NCBI RefSeq assembly: GCF_013167215.1
Contig: NZ_JABJWY010000034.1
Coordinates: forward strand, 1,178,001 to 1,242,000
Reading direction: 5' to 3'
DNA: 64,000 nt
From: Sphingobacterium prati
GTDB lineage: Bacteria > Bacteroidota > Bacteroidia > Sphingobacteriales > Sphingobacteriaceae
How positions within the stretch are numbered: position 1 is the stretch's first letter; every line of letters starts with the position of its first letter. Below are positions 10,005 to 18,741 of this stretch, one piece after another. Position numbers and translations under genes: made by a program. Under the pieces are notes generated by a model. The model worked only from the letters and a program-made list of their open reading frames with translations, did no database searches and had not been told where the DNA came from.

Positions 10005-10115
10005 GGAAAATTGATGCCACTACTGTATATCGACGCATTCAGAGGTATTTCATCAGATTATATATGCGCTGATTACTCTGGCTCCGGCAACACCGAAATG
10101 GAAACGACCTTATCT

Positions 10116-10134
10116 TGGTATAAGCATCATACCA
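10116..10134 (+). terminator. Weak hairpin between convergent genes
   Basis: TGGTAT (10116-10121) and ATACCA (10129-10134) form a 6-bp stem with a 7-base loop, in the 195-base gap between the convergent HTCS and response-regulator genes. A T-rich stretch follows only about 20 bases later, so this is at best a weak terminator. Nothing else convincing was seen in this gap. Confidence 0.25.
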
Positions 10135-10199
10135 GGCAGTAAGAGACATCAATATTTTACTTGTTTTTGGCAAAATAGGGCTGATAAACTTTTGGTAGC

Positions 10200-10856
10200 C
10201 TACTTAAGCAGATTATTCTGGAAAGCAAACCGGACGAGCTGTGCTGTATTTCTGGTATTTGTTTTTTCCATGAGATGCTGACGATAGCCTTCGACAGTCC
10301 GTTTGCTTAAAAATATCTTATCAGCAATTTCTCCGTTGGTGAGGCCTTCGGCAATTAATTCCAATACGGCAAATTCCCGATCAGAAATATCGTGACGTTT
10401 TAAAATGGCGTTTATATCCAAAACCGTTGGACTGTAATTTTTAAAATTACTGACAAAATTTAGACTTATCGAGCTTGTCAGATAAGGTTTCCCTACGGCA
10501 ATTTGTTGAATCCCAAACAAAATTTCGGTATAGTCGGCAGCCTTCGAGAGGTATCCGTCAGCACCGGCGTCAAAGGCTTCGACGACTGTGCTCGGCTCCT
10601 CCGACATGGACAATACGGCAACTTTAACCTCAGGATATATTTTTTTCAATACCTTGATAAGCGAAATACCATCCATCTCCTTCATTTGCAGATCCGTTAA
10701 TACAAGATTCGGCGTCTTGCTATTTTCTAGGTATACCAATGCATCTTCGGCACTTCCTACTTCATCTGTCACGACCAGTTTTTCGTCAGACTCCAGTAGC
10801 ATCCGTATTCCTGTGCGCACTACATGGTGGTCGTCGATTAATAATATTTGGGTCAT
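10200..10856 (-). CDS. NarL/FixJ (LuxR-type) response regulator
   Basis: A 218-residue protein with an N-terminal receiver (ILLIDDHHVVRTGIRMLLES, acidic pair D8-D9, phospho-acceptor D55 in LVLTDLQMKEMDG) and a C-terminal LuxR helix-turn-helix (about residues 155-205, ELIAEGLTNGEIADKIFLS). It is a cytoplasmic DNA-binding output protein, activated by phosphorylation from a histidine kinase. No partner kinase is adjacent: the HTCS next door is self-contained and convergent, and the AraC gene upstream is a separate unit. It is therefore an orphan in this window. The function class is certain and the target unknown. Confidence 0.94.
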   Translation of the reverse strand: MTQILLIDDHHVVRTGIRMLLESDEKLVVTDEVGSAEDALVYLENSKTPNLVLTDLQMKEMDGISLIKVLKKIYPEVKVAVLSMSEEPSTVVEAFDAGADGYLSKAADYTEILFGIQQIAVGKPYLTSSISLNFVSNFKNYSPTVLDINAILKRHDISDREFAVLELIAEGLTNGEIADKIFLSKRTVEGYRQHLMEKTNTRNTAQLVRFAFQNNLLK

Positions 10857-11004
10857 TATCCTCTCCTTTTTAACACACCAATATAACGTTTATTTTTTGT
10901 AATTATTTTAATAAATATTCATTATTTTAAATTACTATTAAATGTTTGAACACTTTTGAAGAATAAAATTTATTAGTACCTGCGCTCGCCGGGGATTAAC
11001 CTAC

Positions 11005-12069
11005 CTACTGCCCTTTCGCCGACCGCTGTATTAGTTTTGGCATTACCCCAAAATGTTTTTTAAAACTCGCTGAGAAATGGGCAGGATTGTTGTACCCTAA
11101 AAATCTGGAAATTTCGTTTATTGGCTTTTCACCCTTTTGCAATAGATCTCTTGCTTTCTGCATCCGAAATTTTGTCAGGTAACCATAAATAGTGGTCTGA
11201 TAGCACATTTTAAAATACTTTTTCAGGTAATTTTCGTTGGTCCCCAAGACAGTAGCGAGCTCGGCCAGTGAGGGTGGATCGGACATCCGGATTTCTAAAA
11301 TCCGCTTTGCCTGCGCCATCCGGTTTTTCATTTCACCACTGAGATCAGCCGTGTACGCCGGTGGAATTACCTGTAAACGGTATTGATCCAAAGTCCGCGC
11401 CAGCAGCTCCATGAGTTTTGCCGCGCAAAATAATTCCATCAGTTCGTCAGCGACCACCTGCCCTACCATATCCCGGAGGATCTGCTTCTGCTGAACGCTG
11501 ATCAACAAAGGCTGGGTTAACAGCGCTCCAGACCGACCGCGGTCCAGCATATTCCGCAAGGTCGGCCGTAGTGGATCATGCTGTGGCAGATAAGCTTCAA
11601 ATGCGGTCAATGAAATATTGACCTCTACAAAACGGTCTTCCGGCCGCCGGTGCCAGATACCCACGACCTCCTCCGCACAAAACAAAAATGCCTGTGCCTG
11701 ACCAGGCATCAATTTGCCCAGCGATTTTCCGTCGACATAATAATGTCGGTCGCTGTTCAGGGCAAAGAAAAATTGGATATAAGGCACCGCGCTGTCGATA
11801 CAGATATAGCCATCGCTGGTAGAATCCAATTCGGCGTGCATCACATGCAATCCCTGTGGCATACTGATCTCAGCAACTTTCATTCGGGAGGAGTATTGTT
11901 GGAGCAGGTTTTCCCTAAATTGAAAAGGCCGCTCAGCGAAATTCCGGATATCAAACGTATAACGCGGTGGAGTTTTCGCCATTTCATCCGCAACATGCTT
12001 TTCAGGAGACCAGGTTTCCTGCAGGGAAGCATTGTTATCAAGCACCTTCCTTAAACTTTCCTCATACAT
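11005..12069 (-). CDS. AraC-family regulator, PchR-like, beside siderophore receptor
   Basis: A 354-residue cytoplasmic regulator. The C-terminal ~100 residues hold two AraC helix-turn-helix units (LAELATVLGTNENYLKKYFK and INEISRFLGYNNPAHFSASF), ending in the usual FGVMPKLI motif. The N-terminal ~240 residues resemble the sensor part of PchR-type regulators, which bind a ferric siderophore and switch on its receptor. It is divergent from a TonB siderophore receptor across 99 bases, the arrangement typical of this group. Direct control of the receptor by the ferric siderophore is inference from family and position. Confidence 0.88.
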   Translation of the reverse strand: MYEESLRKVLDNNASLQETWSPEKHVADEMAKTPPRYTFDIRNFAERPFQFRENLLQQYSSRMKVAEISMPQGLHVMHAELDSTSDGYICIDSAVPYIQFFFALNSDRHYYVDGKSLGKLMPGQAQAFLFCAEEVVGIWHRRPEDRFVEVNISLTAFEAYLPQHDPLRPTLRNMLDRGRSGALLTQPLLISVQQKQILRDMVGQVVADELMELFCAAKLMELLARTLDQYRLQVIPPAYTADLSGEMKNRMAQAKRILEIRMSDPPSLAELATVLGTNENYLKKYFKMCYQTTIYGYLTKFRMQKARDLLQKGEKPINEISRFLGYNNPAHFSASFKKHFGVMPKLIQRSAKGQ

Positions 12070-12111
12070 ATGATTTGATTAATATTCCCGATTTGCATAT
12101 TATTTTTCCGC

Positions 12112-12119
12112 CAAATATA
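12112..12119 (-). promoter_or_regulatory. Candidate -7 box for the PchR-like regulator gene
   Basis: CAAATATA on the plus strand reads TATATTTG on the minus strand, matching the Bacteroidota -7 consensus TAnnTTTG. It would place the start of transcription about 35 bases before the regulator ATG. No clear -33 TTG accompanies it. No equally good box was found for the divergent receptor gene, which would fit an activator-dependent promoter. Confidence 0.4.
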
Positions 12120-12168
12120 AGTCTAAACATCGAAGTTTGCTTCTTATTAAGATTAAATTTAAATAAAA

Positions 12169-14625
12169 ATGCACAAATTACCTATGATTGCTGCGTTGAT
12201 AGGGAGCATGTACCTGACCCAAAGCCACGCGCAAGAAAATCAACACTTTACTGGCACTATACTGGATGAGCAAAACAATCCCCTTGTTGGAGCGACCATC
12301 ACTGTATTGAAAACCAAAAACCACACTGCCACTGACACACATGGTCATTTTGTTTTTTCCTCCTTACCTGATGGGACTTATGACATACAAATAAAAGCAA
12401 TCGGTTTTAAAACCATCAAACAGAAAATACATGTCGATGCGGCACATCCGCCATTACTGATTCATATGCCAAGTGTAGCGGAATCTCTTCAGACGGTGGA
12501 GATTTATGGCCGCAAGGAAAAGTCCTACCGAAATACCCAATCCTTTATAGGGAGCAAAACAGAGACAAAACTCCGCGACCTTCCCCAGTCAGTCTCCTAT
12601 GCCACCAAAGAATTAATTTCAGATCAAGGGGTAATGCGCGTGGGAGAAATCGTCAAAAACTTCAGTGGAGTTAATCAATTTACATTTTACGATGATATCA
12701 CGATCCGGGGCTTTCGCATCAACGGCGGATCCAACACACAGTTGGTCAATGGCTTGCGTACAACAACAGGATTTTGGAAACAACCTCTGGCAAATTACCT
12801 GGAACGCGTCGAGGTCTTAAAAGGCCCGTCTTCGGCCCTATTCGGTAATGCCAGTCCCGGTGGTGTAGTCAACCGGGTCACAAAAAAGCCATTGGAAGAA
12901 GCCCGAAAATCCCTACAATTTTCGGTTGGTAGTTTTAACAATTTGCGGGCACTGGCCGATTTTACGGGCCCGATGACCAGCGACAAAACGCTCCTATATA
13001 GGCTTAATATCGGTTATGAAAATGCGCAGAATTTCAGGGATCTGCAGTTTGATAAAAATTTGGTCTTAGCACCTTCCTTCTCCTTTATCCCATCCGACAA
13101 GACCCGGATCAACTTTGACATGGTATACAACGATTCGCGCTCAAGGCTCGACCGCGGACAGTCAATCTTTGCAAATGGCGATCTTTACTCCACACCGATC
13201 AGCCAATCGATGAGTACGGCCAATGATTTCCTCAACGAACAAACCTATATGGTCACCGCTTCATTAAACCATCGTTTTAATGAGCATTTAAGCTTCAACG
13301 CATCGTATATGAAGACAGGTTATGCCGAAGACCTTTCCGAACATCGATCGGCCAATGCATACGCCGTGGATGGTAAAGGAAACAATATTGAAAATATGGT
13401 TGCCCGCCAGGTGTTTATCCGCAATAGAAAAAGATTTGTCGACAATATCACTGCTTTCTTCAATTATCATGTCCACACAGGGCGGATAGTGCACAAATTG
13501 GTAGCGGGCTATGATTATGCACAGGAAGTATTGCCTGTAGGCGGATCACAGCTTACAGCAAGCGGATACCGAAACAAAGATAACACAGGTACTATTGCAC
13601 GTTTTGATCCCAAAAAGATCAACGACTATTTACTGGACAAAAACGGCAATCCCATACCTAACGTGTCAAGTTTTGACCTCAGCAATCCTCTTAAGTCCCA
13701 GCAATTGCAGGACGGAAGTAAATATTTTTATGCCTCCACACTTGTTGCGCCCACATATTACCACCTCAATGCCCTTTATCTACAAGATCAGGTCACACTA
13801 GGTCCACTCCAATTATTATTGGGACTGCGCTATGAAAATTATAAGGATATTGCCAACTATAAAACCGATCAAGCCGAAAATGTACATCAAGATGTGCTAT
13901 TGCCCAGATTTGGTGCTGTATTTACGGTCAATCCCCAAATCAATGTGTACGGAACATACGTACAGGGCTATAATCCACAGACGGCATCCGCGCTGGCCAA
14001 TCCCAATGCTGGCGGGCCATTTGACCCCCTGGAGAATGACATGACTGAATTTGGCTTAAAGACAGCCTGGCTGGATGGCAAACTTCAGGCCAGTGCTGCT
14101 GTTTATCACATTAATCAAAAAAATACGCTGTATCCGGCACCCACCGACGACAATGCGGAACTGATGGAACAAATCGGAAAAGAGCGATCGAAAGGAATAG
14201 AATTCGACCTTCAGGGACAGATTCTGCCACATTGGAGTGTTATCGCGTCCTATGCCTATAACGATGCCAAAATCACGGAAGGAGGAAATAATGAAGAACT
14301 CAACAGGCAGAAACCCAACGCACCTCAAAACACGGCCAATATCTGGACAAGATATACCCTTCCTGGTGGGAAGGCAAAAGGCCTGGGGATCGGTGTAGGT
14401 GCCAATTATGTCGACAAGAGAAATCTATCAATCAATCAAAATCAAACCATTCCGTCCTACAGTCTGTTGAATGCTGCCCTGTACTATACCATCGGCAAAG
14501 TACAGCTGCAGGCAAACTTGAATAACATCACCAACAAGACACATTGGGTTGGCGGTTATGATTACATCCGTCTCTTCCCAGGTGCGCCTCGTAATTTTCT
14601 GTTTACCCTAGGTTATACATTCTAA
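12169..14625 (+). CDS. TonB-dependent ferric-siderophore receptor
   Basis: An 818-residue outer-membrane protein. After a signal peptide (ending SHAQE) comes a carboxypeptidase-regulatory-like beta domain (about residues 25-110, GTILDEQNNPLVGATI), then a plug with the siderophore-receptor signature VEVLKGPSSALFGNASPGGV, then a 22-strand barrel ending in aromatic LGYTF. It has no STN domain, so it is not expected to signal to a FecR protein; control is more likely through the divergent PchR-like regulator. Its stop is three bases before the PepSY gene's ATG, so the two are co-translated. The siderophore it takes up cannot be identified from the sequence. Confidence 0.93.
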   Translation: MHKLPMIAALIGSMYLTQSHAQENQHFTGTILDEQNNPLVGATITVLKTKNHTATDTHGHFVFSSLPDGTYDIQIKAIGFKTIKQKIHVDAAHPPLLIHMPSVAESLQTVEIYGRKEKSYRNTQSFIGSKTETKLRDLPQSVSYATKELISDQGVMRVGEIVKNFSGVNQFTFYDDITIRGFRINGGSNTQLVNGLRTTTGFWKQPLANYLERVEVLKGPSSALFGNASPGGVVNRVTKKPLEEARKSLQFSVGSFNNLRALADFTGPMTSDKTLLYRLNIGYENAQNFRDLQFDKNLVLAPSFSFIPSDKTRINFDMVYNDSRSRLDRGQSIFANGDLYSTPISQSMSTANDFLNEQTYMVTASLNHRFNEHLSFNASYMKTGYAEDLSEHRSANAYAVDGKGNNIENMVARQVFIRNRKRFVDNITAFFNYHVHTGRIVHKLVAGYDYAQEVLPVGGSQLTASGYRNKDNTGTIARFDPKKINDYLLDKNGNPIPNVSSFDLSNPLKSQQLQDGSKYFYASTLVAPTYYHLNALYLQDQVTLGPLQLLLGLRYENYKDIANYKTDQAENVHQDVLLPRFGAVFTVNPQINVYGTYVQGYNPQTASALANPNAGGPFDPLENDMTEFGLKTAWLDGKLQASAAVYHINQKNTLYPAPTDDNAELMEQIGKERSKGIEFDLQGQILPHWSVIASYAYNDAKITEGGNNEELNRQKPNAPQNTANIWTRYTLPGGKAKGLGIGVGANYVDKRNLSINQNQTIPSYSLLNAALYYTIGKVQLQANLNNITNKTHWVGGYDYIRLFPGAPRNFLFTLGYTF

Positions 14626-14627
14626 CA

Positions 14628-15836
14628 ATGAAATTCAAAAGCACTGTTTTGTTTCTACACCGCTGGATCGGGCTTATTTCTGGTCTAGTGGTCTTTATGG
14701 TCAGCATCACCGGTGCTATTTTTGTTTTTGAGAGGGAACTCTTTGCGGTCTTTCATCCAGGCTATTGTACAGTAGATGTCCGGCCAGGTGCAGCTCCACT
14801 GTCATTATCGACATTAATAAAAAATGCCCAGGCAGCCACCGATCATCCAATTACCATTATCCGTATCCCAGGTACTCATGACAAAACGCAGTCTTATGTT
14901 TTTGAATCGCTCAAGCGTCAACCCAAAAACAAGGTAACGGGTCTATTCGCCAATGAAGAAATAATCTATTGGGACCGCATTTTTGTAGACCCCTACCGAG
15001 GTAAAGTGCTCGGAAAAATCGATGTTGAAACCAGTTTTTTCTGGATTGTACGCCAAATACATCAATTTCTGTACATCCGGCGTGACCTAGGCAGTGTGAT
15101 CGTCGGATCGAGCGTCCTGCTGTTTATTATCACGCTGATTTCGGGTCTGATCATCTGGTGGCCCAAAAACCGTAAAGTAGCCATTAAGCGGTTAAAGATT
15201 GATTTCAGGTCCAAATGGAAACGGTTAAATTATGATCTTCATCAGGTATTGGGCTTTTACATTTTTGCTATCGCACTTTTAATTGCGAGCACAGGTTTGG
15301 TCTGGTCGTTTAAATGGTGGGAAGCTAGTATTTACTGGATTTTGGATGGTAAACACCCCGATAAGGGCATTGCTACACCCCCAGCAAGCAATCCTTCGGA
15401 TAAACAGAGCAGCCCTGCACCATTGAATCTCATGTGGGCTGACGTGCAAACAATTTATAGGGAGCATCAGGGCGTTCATATCAATCTGCTTACCGAGCTA
15501 GCGCAGGCCAATGTAACAATCTATTATCCAGGCAGTACATGGTGGTCGGCATCTGACACCTATGCATATAACATGCACAATGGCACACCATATTTTAAGC
15601 GATTACAGCAAGACAAGACACTCGGGATGAAATGGCGCAATTCCAATTACGATATCCATGTCGGCAAAATAGCCGGATTACCAGGTATGTGCATTGCATT
15701 TATCGGCAGCTTAATCTGTGCCTCACTGCCATTGACAGGATGCTACATTTGGTATGGACGCAAATTCAGGAAAAAGACAAAAAGCAAGGAACGACCAAGC
15801 CGTACAAAAAGAAAAAGTAAACAACTTCAGTTCTAA
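14628..15836 (+). CDS. PepSY-associated membrane protein, probable ferric-siderophore reductase/uptake partner
   Basis: A 402-residue inner-membrane protein with four helices, near residues 13-38 (GLISGLVVFMVSITGAIF), 160-185, 205-228 and 350-375, and periplasmic PepSY-like segments between them. Conserved features are HRWIGL near the start, LHQVLGFY before the third helix, and a basic tail. This family sits beside TonB siderophore receptors in many Gram-negative bacteria and is thought to help reduce or release iron from the siderophore; that role is family knowledge and inference. Translation begins three bases after the receptor stop, so the pair forms one operon. It ends convergently with the AraC gene of the efflux operon. 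Confidence 0.88.
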   Translation: MKFKSTVLFLHRWIGLISGLVVFMVSITGAIFVFERELFAVFHPGYCTVDVRPGAAPLSLSTLIKNAQAATDHPITIIRIPGTHDKTQSYVFESLKRQPKNKVTGLFANEEIIYWDRIFVDPYRGKVLGKIDVETSFFWIVRQIHQFLYIRRDLGSVIVGSSVLLFIITLISGLIIWWPKNRKVAIKRLKIDFRSKWKRLNYDLHQVLGFYIFAIALLIASTGLVWSFKWWEASIYWILDGKHPDKGIATPPASNPSDKQSSPAPLNLMWADVQTIYREHQGVHINLLTELAQANVTIYYPGSTWWSASDTYAYNMHNGTPYFKRLQQDKTLGMKWRNSNYDIHVGKIAGLPGMCIAFIGSLICASLPLTGCYIWYGRKFRKKTKSKERPSRTKRKSKQLQF

Positions 15837-15870
15837 TCCTAAATCCGATGACTCCAACTGTACATGGAAG

Positions 15871-16773
15871 CTATCCATTTTTGTGACTGCGGTACAGCAA
15901 GGGTGATTGCCCAAGATGGCCTTTAAAAAACTTGCTGAACGTACCAAAATCTGAAAAATTAAGTTCCTGCATCACATCCTTTACCGACATACTGGATACA
16001 TTCATTAAAATGACGGCCTCAGAAATCACAATTTCTTCCAAGATCGCCTTTGGACCGAAGCCGGTTACATCTTTCACAATGCGGGTCAAATGTTTTCTTG
16101 AGATAAACAATCGGTCAGCATAATACTGTACCGACCGATTGGTTTTAAAATGAAGGGATGCTAGATTTAAAAACTCCATCACCATCCTATTTTTGCGCTC
16201 AAATCCTGCGCTTGTACGCTCCAGTTTGCTACTCACCTTTGCGCTGATCTCATAGAAAAGTAGCATCAGCGTCATCTTGATGATTTCCAGGCGGAATGGC
16301 ACATCCTGCGGCGCCGTATTCTGGTATTCTAGATTCATCAAATATTCATAAAAGCGATTTGAATCGCTTTTTTCAAGCTTAAGGATTGTATCATCCTCAT
16401 GGCCCAATTTTTCCATAGAATAGACTTTGTAAACAGGAAGTCCTATTTTCTGAAAAAAATCAAACTCCGTAAACAGCGTGTACATCTCGATATCGTCCGA
16501 ACTCTCCATCACCTGCATAACGACCATGGGCGACAAAAAATACATGGTGTCGGCATCAAGTATATGATCGACAAAATTAAGTGATAATTTCAATCTTCCT
16601 TTCCGTATCAAACATATTCCCAAATGATCTATGCGGATGGGCCGACGGCATAAATAATTCTGAATTTCAGCTTTTGTGGACCGATACATAATCAGACCTT
16701 GATAAAGCCTGTTATCCATTGCTTTTTCCGATAGATAATCTTTAAACGAGAGCTTTGTTATTTCTTTAACCAT
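15871..16773 (-). CDS. AraC-family transcriptional regulator, last gene of efflux operon
   Basis: A 300-residue cytoplasmic regulator with a cupin-like N-terminal half and a C-terminal AraC DNA-binding region of two helix-turn-helix units (VQYYADRLFISRKHLTRIVK and VKDVMQELNFSDFGTFSKFF, about residues 205-295). Its ATG lies one base after the stop of the TetR-like gene, which indicates translational coupling. Its position at the end of the RND efflux operon suggests it adjusts that operon, but the target is not shown by the sequence. Confidence 0.9.
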   Translation of the reverse strand: MVKEITKLSFKDYLSEKAMDNRLYQGLIMYRSTKAEIQNYLCRRPIRIDHLGICLIRKGRLKLSLNFVDHILDADTMYFLSPMVVMQVMESSDDIEMYTLFTEFDFFQKIGLPVYKVYSMEKLGHEDDTILKLEKSDSNRFYEYLMNLEYQNTAPQDVPFRLEIIKMTLMLLFYEISAKVSSKLERTSAGFERKNRMVMEFLNLASLHFKTNRSVQYYADRLFISRKHLTRIVKDVTGFGPKAILEEIVISEAVILMNVSSMSVKDVMQELNFSDFGTFSKFFKGHLGQSPLLYRSHKNG

Positions 16774-16774
16774 T

Positions 16775-17239
16775 TTAGCTGTCTTTCGTGATACAATACT
16801 TAAAATACGTTATGTCCGGCTCAGAAAAAAAATATTTTTCCAAAAAGCCCTGCAACAAGTCACCTTCATTTTGTTTGATTGCTTTCTTCAACGGCTCCAA
16901 ACGTGTGGAAAAAAAATCTTTTGTTGCAAAATATTGTTTCAGGATGGGATTTCCGGCAACAAGTTTTTTTCGCATTGCAATGATATTTCCCAACAGTTCT
17001 TCCCTATTTTTTGTATGTTGAATTTTCAGCGCAATTAAACGATAGCACTGCGATAGCTCATGGTAGATTGTCAATTCCATGATGCCTCGCATCCCCCCAA
17101 AGTACCGAAAGAATTTTGCTTTGGAGATTTTTGTCGACGTCAAAATATCCACTACTTTCGCTTTTTGAAAGCCCTGATTCAGAAATACCGGTTTCGAATC
17201 TTCGATGGCCTGTAGTATAAAATCTTTTGTTGCAACCAT
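16775..17239 (-). CDS. TetR-like regulator in efflux operon
   Basis: About 154 residues from the ATG at 17239; a GTG seven codons earlier (17260) is the alternative. The first ~55 residues form a TetR-type helix-turn-helix (ILQAIEDSKPVFLNQGFQKA, then LTSTKISKAKFFRYFGG). The rest is helical with no recognisable ligand-binding signature, and the protein is shorter than the usual ~190-200 residues of the family. It follows the outer-membrane channel gene by about 38 bases and overlaps or abuts the AraC gene. TetR proteins often repress efflux genes in response to a toxic compound. Being encoded at the distal end of the operon, it could act as a feedback repressor. Confidence 0.78.
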   Translation of the reverse strand: MVATKDFILQAIEDSKPVFLNQGFQKAKVVDILTSTKISKAKFFRYFGGMRGIMELTIYHELSQCYRLIALKIQHTKNREELLGNIIAMRKKLVAGNPILKQYFATKDFFSTRLEPLKKAIKQNEGDLLQGFLEKYFFSEPDITYFKYCITKDS

Positions 17240-17277
17240 AATTATATCGTTAAAACCCACTTATTTTGACAGCTTTG

Positions 17278-18717
17278 TTAGTTCAGCCCCCCACCCAACG
17301 CTTTATAAAGCGCTACTTCTGCATATAACATTTTGCTTTTCACTTGCATCTGATCCAGCTCTGCCTGCAGTTTGCTCTGCTGCGCTGCGAGCACTTCCAG
17401 GTAGGTTGCCATATCATTCTTAAATAAAATTTTTGCTTGTTCAATCAGCTGTCGATTACGTTCGACCAACTGGTCATTATAGCGTTGTTGATCTTGAAGG
17501 GAAGCAATTTGTTCCATCGTGGTAGACACTTCACTTGCTGCCTGCAGCACCGCTTCTTTAAACTGTAGTTCTGCCTGTTCGGAGCGGATGGTAGCTTGGT
17601 TGAGCGCAGTTTTCAGCCGTCTTCCTTGCAACAAAGGCTGTGTCAATGATCCAGACACCATCCCAAACAAGGATCCGGGAATATTGAACCAATTGCTTGA
17701 CGTAAACGAGTTTAATCCACCTTGTGCTGTGATCCGTAATGCAGGATACATATTGGCCCGACTGACCTTAACATCCGATACCGTCTGTAAAAAAGCATAT
17801 TCAGCAGCCCTGATATCTGGCCTTCTGCTCAACATTGCTGCCGGCACACCGGTACCAAATACGGTACGTTCTTTCAGTGCCAGCAAGCTTCCCCTATCCA
17901 TTTGCAAAGCCGGTAATTTTCCCACCAGCGCAGACAGTGCGTTCTCCTGAATAGCCGTATTTTCTGCTATGATACGAATAGATTTAAGCAAATTATCGCG
18001 GCTATTTTCCATTTGTTGCACAGCCAGGGAATTGCTCAGTCCAAGACGCTGCTGCACTTTGGTGATATGTAATGTACTGTCTACAATGGCCAAGTTCTGC
18101 TGGCTAATGATCTTTTGTTGATCGAATAATAACAGGTTATAATAGCCTTGTGCTATGCCCGCGATCAATCCTGTTCGCACCGCATTAGCGGCCTCCTTTT
18201 GTGACAGGTATGCCGCTAATGCTCCCGCCTTCTGATTTTTGATCTTGCCCCAGATATCCGCTTCCCAGGATATTGCTAGTGTGGAGGAATAATCTTCCAT
18301 ATACGACTTGCCCATAAATTGGCTTGCCATCATACCATTCATACTATTGTTGGATGGTCTGTTGATGGAAGCAGCACCGATAGACAGGTCCGCCGTCGGA
18401 AGATAGCCCCACTTCATCTGCTTCAATGTTTCTTGAGCAGATTCAATTTGTTTGACTGCAACAAGCATATTATTATTGCGCTGCAAGCCACTGTCGATCA
18501 AGGCAACCAACTGTTCGTCGCTAAAGAAATCGCGGTAAGAAAGCTCCGCGAGGTTCGCACTTGTATCTGTCTCTAAGGACGAGCTCCTACTTAAAAATTC
18601 AGCTGGCAGCTGTTCCTTTTGCAACTTTGGAAGTTCTTTATTCGTTTGGCATCCGATCATGGTCAATAGACCCAAGGCTAGTCCCCACGAAATAATATTT
18701 TCTGATCTCATTATCAT
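17278..18717 (-). CDS. RND efflux outer-membrane channel lipoprotein (TolC/OprM/NodT-like)
   Basis: A 479-residue protein with a lipoprotein signal (MIGCQ, Cys23). It consists of the two repeated helical-hairpin and beta-strand segments of outer-membrane efflux channels, with the GVPAAMLSRRPDIRAAEY motif around residues 270-295 that is diagnostic of the NodT/OprM subgroup. It forms the trimeric outer-membrane duct for the RND pump encoded immediately upstream, whose stop is 24 bases away. Length and motifs are normal. Confidence 0.95.
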   Translation of the reverse strand: MIMRSENIISWGLALGLLTMIGCQTNKELPKLQKEQLPAEFLSRSSSLETDTSANLAELSYRDFFSDEQLVALIDSGLQRNNNMLVAVKQIESAQETLKQMKWGYLPTADLSIGAASINRPSNNSMNGMMASQFMGKSYMEDYSSTLAISWEADIWGKIKNQKAGALAAYLSQKEAANAVRTGLIAGIAQGYYNLLLFDQQKIISQQNLAIVDSTLHITKVQQRLGLSNSLAVQQMENSRDNLLKSIRIIAENTAIQENALSALVGKLPALQMDRGSLLALKERTVFGTGVPAAMLSRRPDIRAAEYAFLQTVSDVKVSRANMYPALRITAQGGLNSFTSSNWFNIPGSLFGMVSGSLTQPLLQGRRLKTALNQATIRSEQAELQFKEAVLQAASEVSTTMEQIASLQDQQRYNDQLVERNRQLIEQAKILFKNDMATYLEVLAAQQSKLQAELDQMQVKSKMLYAEVALYKALGGGLN

Positions 18718-18741
18718 ATTCTTACTAATTTCTGAACTTTC

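Noticed and set aside
10014..10142. A 42-codon open frame after the HTCS with AAGGAAA just before its ATG
   Set aside because: The translated sequence has no recognisable motif, signal or membrane segment, and it overlaps the likely weak hairpin region; chance is a sufficient explanation.
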